From positions 36,506,484 through 36,570,483 of the forward strand of contig OZ034979.1 of NCBI GenBank assembly GCA_964030785.1: a DNA stretch of 64,000 nt, given 5' to 3'. This stretch comes from Siderastrea siderea (lineage: Eukaryota; Cnidaria; Anthozoa; Scleractinia; Rhizangiidae). Positions 50,192 through 60,800 of this stretch are shown one piece after another. The position numbers were made by a program, and so were the translations under genes. Each line of letters starts with the position of its first letter. The stretch's first letter is position 1. The notes below the pieces were generated by a model. The model made no database searches. It worked only from the letters and a program-made list of their open reading frames with translations, and was not told where the DNA came from.

Positions 50192-52292
50192 TTAGACGAC
50201 CTAGACGTCAAGCGCGCATTAGTTTCTTAGAGAAAATGGAACATAATCTTCTGTTTGATAATTTAGTACGATTAAAAATCGATAAAGAGATTTAGAGAAT
50301 TGAGGTTTTTTTTTAAATTTTAAGAGAGCGTTCGCGTTTTAAATCACCTGGTGGCGAATTCCAAATTTTCGCTCAAGTGAAGGCGAAGTTTTTTAAATTT
50401 GAATAATTATCCGTTCTAGCTCTCGGTAATGAGAAATTTTCCCCCTGATGTTCTAAAGCTACTTACCTCCGATGTTTCTTGACTGGACTTGAAATGGACT
50501 GGTATCATAATTGTTTTGAACATCGTTAACGAGTCTTGCCCAGCCTAGAATGCACAACGCATTTTTGGTTGGTGCCATGTGTTCTGCACCAGAAATGATA
50601 CGCGCAGCGCGATTTTATCTTTTGAAGATTATCGGATAGGATGTTGGTTTATCAGTGCCACCCCAAACAATACTACAGCGATAAAAATATGGATCAACAG
50701 TTGACTCCTATATGTTAATTAAACTGTTTTTTGGTGGGGAGGAGAGGGAGGCAAAATCTATCCCTATCCCCCTCCCCTTAAAACTTTGCGTAAGGAAAAT
50801 GTCTTCCTCGGAATCACTCATTTCTAACCTCGTTGTAGTAAAGTGGTGAAAAAAGTGGTTGCAAATTTGTCAAAGTTGTCACTATTAGGCAATTACAAAA
50901 TCCCAGTGCGTATTTTCGGAATCTTTAATCTATTGTAAAGCTTGTTAAATGGCACGCACATTGGTTGTTTTGGTCGGCGAATCAAAAACGAAAAAAACAA
51001 CCTGTTTATTATAAATTTTTACAATGTGGAAACCCCAGTGCGTCTTTCGGAACCTTTTTGCTATTGTTTAGTGTGAGTCCGGAAAAATATTTGTTTTCCT
51101 TCAGCGTACCGACATCAAAACAACGAAGAAAAGCGTGTTTCCTATTGTTTTACGCCACAGTTGATACCTCGCCCATAAATCACATATCCCTGAGGTGCCT
51201 AAAAATAACCCTTACAGAATTTTATTGCTCAGCTTTTAAAACCAACAAAATTTGAGTCTTTAATGTAAACATCGCGCACATTAAATAGCTTTCCGGGCCC
51301 GAAAAGTTGTCGGGACTTTCGAGAAACGGGCCCCTGGTTATAAATACACGGTTTCCAGCCAATCAGAGTTTAACAAAAGTTGTTTTCCTAAATATTTTTA
51401 GGCGACAAAGTAACAAGAAAATGGATAAAACAGGTGGGAATTGGTTAATTACTAAACCTACATTCAAATTATTTGGCAAATAAGTGGATTGAAGAATCAC
51501 ATGTTTGATATTGCATCTACAAACTTTGCAGGTCTTGAGATAAATTAAAAACAAAGCTCAGACAATTCTCGTTTAGCTATAATGGCATTGACATAGCTCA
51601 AGGCTATTGACCTTCATAAATGATTTACTCCTTCCAAAACTTTTACCCTCAGACTAAATTAGATTTAAATCGCACTCATTGTTAAGTTACTGATTTGTTC
51701 CTCGTGAGATGTAGAAATGTGAATTTTGTCTCAACTTAACAATGATGTTTTTTCGATAGGTAACACCTTGCAATTAGCCGGATGGTAAATAAACGTTATT
51801 TCCATCTCAGCTGAACAATGAAATTCCGTTACACACTGTGGACGCCGCTTTTTGTGTAATTGAAGTTCCTAGAGATTTGTTTCTCAGCGGTGGAATATTT
51901 GAAAGCTCAGTGAAACAGGAGTGGCAAAGAAACTCGGGCTACCTTTAAACAATCATTTTAATTTTGGGAGGTCATACTTTTTGTCTTTGGTGCAAGAAGA
52001 TACCTTGGTCACCCGTAAAAACTTGCTAGTGCTTGAAAGTGAAATCTCAACTCCATTAACAGAGAGCAGAAAATTTTAAAATAACATAAATATGTAATTG
52101 AAAACTGTTGGAAGGTTGACTTTTTATAAGGTCGAAGAAGTTGTTGCAAGTAAGTTGATCCAAACAAATTAGTGGCTTAAAGTATGTTACAGACACAAAA
52201 GAAACTTCTTCGAGAGTTTGCGCTTTCACTATGGTGAAATTGGAAAAATAATTCTTATTATAACAAGCCCAAAGACGTTGTTTCAGTCAAAT

Positions 52293-54858
52293 ATGTTTAG
52301 ACTGCTTTTTGTAGTGTTGTTGACGACTTGTCAACTGTTTCACCTTGGCCATTTTCGTCGTTCAACTGTCATGTACAAGAAAGAACTCAGCAACAAGGAT
52401 GCTTTGTGTAATGACGGCTCTAACGCTGTGTATTATTTGGGAGTCCAAGACCGTTCCAAATGGATTATATTCTTGGAAAGTGGGTCGTACTGCTTGACGA
52501 AAGCTCAATGTAATACAAGATATAGGAGCAAGACAACTAACGTTTTGATGACATCGAAACGCATGCCAAACGCGATCACCGGTAGAGACCTGTTATCGAC
52601 GAATGTGAACGAAAATCAATTGTACTACGATTTTTCTCGCGTGTTGATTCCTTATTGCAGCAGCGATTCGTGGCTGGGTACACAAACAAAATCAAACATA
52701 TCTAGTCTGCAAAATAGCAGCCCTGTGGAACAGTTTGTTTTCAGTGGAAAAATCATTTTTCAAAGCGTCATTTTGGAGTTGTTGAACCGGGATTTGAGCG
52801 AAGTGCAAGAAATTGTGTTTGTTGGAAGTAGTGCTGGAGCCATTGGCGTTTTGAATCATGTTAAATGGCTAAAAACTGTTCTGGTCTCAAGGAATATAAT
52901 CGCAAAGCTATCTGCGATCATCGACGGTGGATGGTTTATAAATTTCCAGGAAAGCATTGCATCAAAAATAACAAAGGAATTCTTTGAAATTTCAAAGCCG
53001 TTAACTGGCGCATGCGCAGACTTCACTTACGGATTCCCATGTTGTTTTTCAGCTCCTTGTATGATTACACGGGGATACTACCCTGCCGACGTGACCACCA
53101 TGTTTGTGTTCAGTATGTTTGATATTTATATAGTTGGAGATGCTATTCAGCGCCTTGCGGAGAGAGTAACGGTGGCAGAAAATGGAGCTAGTGATTTATT
53201 AACAATGATTGATTTATATGGAGGAGCAATGAATCAATCACTGCTTGTCATTAACTCATCAAATGTCAGTGTTTTCGTCCCTGCGTGTTTTCAACATACC
53301 TTCTTCAGTATGTCGAGTTTAAGAGAGGAAGGTGGCGTACTATACTACGACAGAGTGTTCACTCAAGGAAATGTTTTATTCAGGTATGTAGAACCTTTGA
53401 GGGCCGTTTGTTTTTACACGCAATTTTTCATGTGATTTTTAAGCCGATTTCTATTATCGTGTGCATTCAAATCGCCTTTGGAAACTACAGGCAATTTTTG
53501 GTGCGATTTTCAGTGATTTTGATGCGACGGGAGTATGGCCGGGGTGACACATCCCATATGCTATATTCCCTTCGCTATACAACACTTCAATTGGCAATAA
53601 AAAACCTCTTGAAACTGCTCTAAAATCGCAGCGCAAATCGACTTTAGAATTGCTGCTTTGTAAACAGCGCTATTACTTGTCTTACCCTGACACACTGCTA
53701 GCAAATCGTTTGAACGCCAAATGTTTGAACTTCGTTTGTGGACTATCATAGCGTCAATATATCTCACCACGGCCTCGTTGGTAGGCGGCCAGACTTCATA
53801 TCAGTCGGGGGGTCATAAGCTCGTACGCCAGGTGTTAAAATAACAGACAAGATCATGCCAGCCGTCTCGTTTCAGTTCAGATTGTCCCGTTATTGGGAGG
53901 TGACGATCAGTCGGCCAATGTCTTTTGAATGTTTCCGTGCTAAACTGTACTTAGAAATGGACACGAAGGCGGTTTTCAATTGAGTGTCCGCCAAAGCAAT
54001 TACTTTGGCCAATCGCAAGAGTCGTATAGAACACAACGAACCAATCAGAAGTCAAAGCAAATACATATCAATGGTTCCCAGCTCACTCATAGTCTGAAAT
54101 GTCATCTCTCTAGCGCAACTGATCTAAGATGCAACTCGTATTGATTGTATTTCTTATTGGTTGAGAAAGTACCGCGACCTGTTTTTAAACCAATGAAACA
54201 GCGAACTAAAACAAAACCAAAGCAGACTCGAATTACTATTGACCGCTCTATGCGCCCACATCACCCATCGAAAAAGAAAGGTAAACGATTCCTTGTGTTT
54301 TGTCCTGTTCCAAGTTATTGTGCTTTAGGTGGGTGGAGTCAGATCATGATTGGACAGTTGTTGGCTGCTATAGGCATCTCAGCATGCTGAATTGTAATGT
54401 GCATTTAAATGGGATTTTCAAGTACAATTGCGCTACCTTTACCAGTTTATAGTATGTTTAGAACTCACGCTACATTCTTATAAACTTCTGAAAATAACTT
54501 ATTCAAAAAATTTTCCCACAGTACATCTAAAGAGTCCGGCACATGGGTAACTACAGTGATTCGACGTGGCAACAAAACCATAAGCTTACAATCCACTATC
54601 CTAAAATGGGCAAAGGCACGTGATCAGCCTGTGAGAGTAATTGACAGCTGTCTTGGAGCCATGTGCAATCCCACGTGCCCAGACAAGCTCGTTTTTGTGG
54701 ACACCGCCATGCACTGGGGCGAGGTACTCAATGGAGTGGTCGTATTTTTGTCCCTGGTACTCACACTGGTATCTGTTGTGTTAAAGATCTCTTTCGTGTT
54801 TCAGTCTGTTATTCTACAGCGAGCTCTAATGCAGCATCTTGATGAGAGAAAATCTCAG
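52293..54858 (+). other. Notum/pectinacetylesterase module of the fusion gene
   Basis: Two exons encode residues 1-476. Matches to Notum in order: CNDGSNAVYYL (39-49), KWIIFLESGSYC (56-67), the SRVLIPYCSSDSWLG block (115-129), FVGSSAGAIGVL (176-187) with the GxSxG nucleophile Ser180, DGGWF (211-215), SMFDIY with probable catalytic Asp277, and PACFQH with probable catalytic His335. The many cysteines fit a secreted, disulfide-bonded domain. In known Notum the oxyanion region reads EGGWYC; here it is ESGSYC, so a glycine and the pocket tryptophan are replaced. A hydrophobic segment (LNGVVVFLSLVLTLVSVVLKISF, about 433-457) follows the domain and would anchor it with the esterase outside the cell. 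Confidence 0.85.
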
Positions 54859-57800
54859 GTAGAACACTTGTTAAAAATGCATTTAGACTTTATATTAGCC
54901 TGCGTAGCAAGCGTTTCCGTAAGGCTTTCCGCACGTTCAAGGCATTTTTTGCTTTTTGGCCGCGCGAAAATTAGGGCAAGCCCAAAAAAGGGCGTGAAGG
55001 GGGAGGGGAAGGGAGAGAAGGAAACCTTCCTTCACTCGTCTTCCCTCCCCCCTCCCCCTCCTTCAATTTTGTTTCGCCCTTGACCCAATTTTCGCACGGC
55101 CAAAAAGCGAAAAATGCCTCTCAAACGGGCAGAAAAAGCCTACGGAAACGCTTGCTGCGCAGGCTAACTTTATATCCAATGTCATTTAAGTTAGCAATGA
55201 AAGATGGATATAAATTTAAACACACCAAAGACAGTCCACTCGCTCATGAGAGCACTAAAGGTTGATACCTGACTGTTTTGGAGTCTATCTGTACTTTTGA
55301 ATTCAAACATTGTTAAATCATGAAAAAATTTAGAAATATTTATAACACTTTGCTCTACAAGACGATGATGACATTTTTGCGTGAAAACTCAAAACGATAG
55401 TAAAGGGGAAAAGATGAAACTAAACAGCAACAACAACAACATAGGTTTCGGATGAATCCTCTACTTTTAAACAGTAAAAGCTAACAACTGGCTTAAAAAT
55501 CATGGCCAGTGTACTTATGCGATTCAGGAAAAACACACTGTTAAAAAAACAATCAAAAGCAAAACTAAACCACCACGTTTCCGCCGTTTTTGTGTGTGTG
55601 GCCCCCAACCCCGCTACGCAGCTGCAGGCAACTTTGATTAAAAGAAAAGGACTTGAAGAGTGCCCCCGGATTGAGGGGCGCTGAAAAGAGAATGACCCGG
55701 AAAACGGGTGGAGATATTAAAAAAGACGCCTCATCCATCCTCTTCCCAGGTCTCTTTCAACCTTTTAGAATCTTCCTAAAGCCCAATTCTCCTCCAGTCT
55801 TCAGTTCAAGAGTTCCTTTTGAGTGCCTGCGGTGGAGACTCCTTCGGTGGAGACTGGGTATGGGTCACATGTTTATCCGGGCTTACCACAGGTTTAATCT
55901 TCTCCCGCGATCACTTCATATTTCATATTTTCCTCCGCTTGACACAGGTTTCTTCTCTTCTCGCGATTGCTACGTATCTCGTGTTTTCCTGCGCTTGGCA
56001 CAGGTCACGTGAATTCCGACGCTTAGCATGAGTTGCATAATTTTTTTTAACAGTGTGGTCCGATGCCAATTTTTCAAATCGATCCGATACGATATATATA
56101 TTGGTATATAGATTGATATATATCGATATCGGCCCACAGCTGGTCCACTGCGTTATCCGCGTTTGTTATTACTGGACGGATGCGATCACTTTGGTTTGAT
56201 TTTATTGTAGCAGGAGCGGGCTCCTGATTGTAGTCATTAGCGAACGGCTACATTTTCTAACTTCTTTCGTTCTTCCCTTCAGTTCTATGTTTGTGAACCT
56301 ATTGAGCCAATAAACATCCTGTACTCGTCACCAGACATTGCTAAACATTTGCGCCCCCTCGGTGATTTCGCAACGATGCCACGAAACAACACCAACGGAC
56401 GAAAAAAAATAAACGGAGAACACACAACTCATGGATACACAGCTAAAGGATACAACGCAATATTTTATAGAACTGTACACTATTTACACATGGCTTTCCG
56501 AGCCAATAATCAAGGTGATAACAGATCACCCAAACAAAATAAGGACGACTTCTATGCAAACCGAGGCGATTCCCAGACAAGTGCAGAAAAGTTAAATGCT
56601 TTTCATCTGGAACACGGCTTGAAAGGCTCCTCAGGGGATTGCTGTGCCTCTAATAGAAGTAAAGATTTTTGCACGTATGGTATTCATAACGCAAAGCTGA
56701 AGTTTAAACAGGGAGAACTGGTTGCCATAGCTGGAAAGTACAGAGCAGGAAAAACCACATTACTACAGCTCCTGAGCGGACGAATGATGTGTGGATGCAG
56801 GCAGGTAAGGGGGCACTGAAATGCTATGAGATGCCATGGTGATCTGGCCTGGGGTGTGCAGTCGACATAAAAGCTTTTAACTAGGGCTCAAGTTCAAACG
56901 TAAACAAAAAAGGCCGAGTTTATTATATAATTTGAGCGGGTGACGTGAGTAAGTCATATCAGCGTGTGAGTTTCGTTGACCGTGAATGTTTGCATGTATG
57001 ATGAGAAACAATGTTGAAGAGCTAGCTAAGAGGACAAGGTCACGGGAACTCCGAAAACTACATTTCTTTTGCACGAATTACTTGCCTACCTGGTCTTTCT
57101 CTCAAAACAAAGACAAGCTAAATGATGAAATGTTTCTAAAATTTACGAGTTGCTTATTCCTTCTTTTCTGATTCCCAAGGGACACTTGTTTTTCGACGGT
57201 TTGAGGCAAGAGAAAGTCCAAGAGAGATACGTCAGCAAAATTGTCTACCTCTCTCAGTTCACGCTGCCTTATTATGGAGAACTCACCTTGAGAGAGTATC
57301 TGACACTTGCTTCCTTGATGAGAATACCAAGGAATGCAAGTTACAAGGTTGAACGAGTCGAGCAAGTGATTTGTGAGGTATGTTTGAGAAAGGGGGAGAG
57401 ATGACGGGAAATCCCAAGAAAAAGGCCGAAGGAACAGGATTAATGGGGGCGGAAATCGGGGAAATTTGTAAGACGAAAGTGGGTGGAGCCGCCAACCAGG
57501 GGAACAGAAGTCGGAAGGGCACGGAAAAGGAGAAGTTAGACCCCCGCCCACACCTCTATCAAAGTTATCTAAAGTTTAGCGAGATGTTGTAAAAATAACT
57601 AATAAGGCCGACAGTGGACTTCTTTGGCAATCGTAGCCAGAGACAATGATAAATGATGTTAAGTGTTTACGATTTTTTAGTGACGGAGCAGTGGGTGCTA
57701 CTTAAGTCCCATTGCTACAGTCTTAACCAGAAGTGGTACTGCCTAAATCGGCCGTTTGAAAATCCTAAGAGATTTTTTATGTTGTGTGCGATAATCGTGA

Positions 57801-60800
57801 GCAAGTTGTAGCTCTGAGTCACCCGAGAAAAATGGCGTCGTAGGCTATTCGCAGAAGCTATGCCGTCTAAATCGGTCCCAAGCTCCAAAGAAACCCTTAC
57901 GACCACCTCCCCCACCGTACTGCCCCCATCTCTTCCTGGACGGAATATGGTCTTTCGTAGGATTTGCCTCCGCTTTTGCTTGTTGGTCTATCCATCAGTT
58001 CGTCAGTACAAATTAATTCACCAGATTGGAGGAAAGTAATTCGAAAAGTGTTTTGCGTTTTGTTTCAGATGAACCTAACCTCTATAGCAGACACGACGTC
58101 CGGTGGATCAAACAACACGAATCTCACTGAGTTACAGGTTTGACATCGATCAGGATCAGCAAACAGGCCAGTATCTGTTTGCATAGAACACCCGTAAATG
58201 AGATGGAGGTTAAATGCAGTCATATCCTAGGTATCACAGGTTTTGATGGAGGGCTCAGTCCGATTAGCAAGTGTTAGAGATACTAAAAGAGCGCCCGAGA
58301 ATCCTCTGAAATGCAGTGAATGCACAAAGCCCCTTCTAAATTGTGGGTGTGTTTTGCAATCGGATCCAAGCTCATTTGTATACTACGAGGCTACTGATTT
58401 CCTTTCTAGTTTTGGCATTAATTAGAAATCGAAGTTTTGCCTTCTAAGAATCGAACTATTTGATTTTCAGAAACGTCTTGCCTGCTTAGCACTGCAGTTC
58501 GTTACCAGACCTCTCGCTATTGTTTTGGACGAACCAATCACAGGTAAGAAAAGTAGGTTAGTGGGAAGGACCTGGGAAAATTCCTTTCGTAGAAAAACAA
58601 ACCTTCATTTTAGAAACTCAAATTTTGGAACAAAGAAGAGATTTTTTCAATTTGAAGAAGAAATTACAACTTGAGTCTAATCCTGAAGAGGGCCTATTAT
58701 AGGGGGTTGCACATTCCCCAATCCGCCTTACTTTTCTCCTTCCTAGACCACAAACAGCTTTCATTTTCTCCTAAAAATCGAAACCGCCTTTATAAGCGTA
58801 GAACATCACGGCCGCCATCTTTCTAGCCTATTATCAAATTACCTCCCTGCAGGGGGGGATAGCAGGAAAACTCCACATTTTCATTTCCTGCACCTTTTCG
58901 GCCCCTAAAAGGTACTCTCTTGTCCAGGGAGAAGCTTCAAGGAAAATAAAGCGACCGCACAAATGGTTTGAAGAACCGCCACCAAACACGGAAAGACCGA
59001 AAACCGCATGATAAAGTTATAGGTTTCCGCAACCGCGCAATAATTTTTTAACTGTAAACCGCCACATTATTACGAATGTAACCGCAAACCGACACTCAAA
59101 ATTGACTTAAACAGCCAAACCGCCAGAGTATAGGAGACCCTTATCGAATGTTCAAACGGGAGAGAAATCCTCAAACTCCTGCAGCGAATGCCGATTAAAC
59201 TACAGCCTAGAACAAAAACTATTAAGGCATGTCGTTTTTGGACTTCATAACCCTGTTAATACTACTACGTTTTATGGCTCCTTTGTGGTCTGCATTAACG
59301 CGGGTCTTGACTTCTATGGCCAGAGCTATTACACTACCGAAGTGTTGCCCAGTTTTAACATCGTTTTGCCATTAGGAACTAAGGCATAATTGTAGTTTTA
59401 ATTTTTTTTTGCAGTGAAAATGACAGTGAATAATTCCTTGATTCATTTCAGGTTTGAGCCCGGTTTCGTCCATAGAAATGTTGAAAATTCTAAGACGATT
59501 TTGCGATAATGGACATTTAGTGATTATAGCCACGCAGTCTTTGCCCCAGCAGACAGCTCAACTCTTTGATCAATTAGTTCTACTTGCTGATAAAGAGGTA
59601 GGCGAAGAATATGGCAATTTATCCGAAATAGCTTAGTTAAAAGTTCAATATAAGAAAGAGGAAGGTGCAGCTTTGTTTGGTTTTGTTGTAAGTAAGAAAA
59701 GGTAAAATAGTACTCAAACCACAGGAAATTCACGAGGCCAGAGCTAGAGTCACAGACAGCCCACAGTACCATAGCTTTACCCAACTGCTATAGCATGAAA
59801 CAACCAGGAGTATTACTACCCCCTCCCCCTTGGGTAGGATGCTAATCCATCGCAGGGCTACCTCCAGAAATTTGTGGATACACTCTGAAAACATGAGTGG
59901 TGCTTACCTTTCTCACGGAAAATTCCAATTACAGAAATTTTTAACCAAATGTTGCAAAACCAAACGCAAAGTTAGCGCCTTAGCCTATCTCGACAAGCGT
60001 AAAGAACCCTATGGACCACAAAGAACTCTAGACGATTATATGCAACAGGCGCGAAGTGCGGGAAAACGCGTGCAATTAACATGAGGAATGTGAACGAAAA
60101 TGAGCCCAATAACCACCTTCAACTTCTATTAGGTAATTTACAACGGCAATCCTGAAAGACTTTCAGAACATTACAGCAGAGTTGCGGGGAATGACCATGA
60201 AGAAAAGAAGGGTTTAGAAGGTATGTTATTATGACAACTTTCTGCATTTTATCTTTGCCTGTACAAAAATACGTGCGGCCTCAAGCTCAGTTTCTGAAAT
60301 AATTTAATTCCCCTTATTTAAAATCACCATATTTCGACCTATGTCCAGGTTGCGAACCAGCTACTACACTAAGAAAATAACCCTAACTAGCCAACTTTAT
60401 TATTCATATCATTCTCCTGATCTTTCTGTTTGAAATATTTTTAACTCGGCAAAATTTCCTCACACTCTGAATGTTTTTCCTACGATTTTGAATTCTACAT
60501 CGTTCATTGACACTTATGGACTCTTTCGATTTCTTAAGATATTGTTTCAGATGTTCTTCAAAGGAAAAAGATAATAGAGGCCGTGATGGCAGAAAAGCCT
60601 TTCGAAGCAGTTGCAGAAATAGATGCTACCCATCCGAACAAAACAAAGAGAAATATTATGTCAACCCCGCAAAATAGGTACAGTACGAGGCAATGCTACG
60701 CGTGTGGAAACAAATTTAATGCTTATATTTAATTTGTTCATACTCAATCGTAGTTTATGCTTCATATAATCCTAACAGGGTGTCTTGTTTTTCAGGAAGG

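Larger units (their letters stand above)
48177..52292. other. Spacer upstream of the Notum-ABCG gene
   Basis: No gene is recognised. Two adjacent inverted-repeat elements lie at 49647-49784 and 49789-50191. A short direct repeat (CCCAGTGCGT.TTTCGGAA) occurs near 50904 and 51032. A TATA-like TTTTTATAAGG near 52123, about 165 bases before the preferred start codon, could be the core promoter of the downstream gene. Confidence 0.4.
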
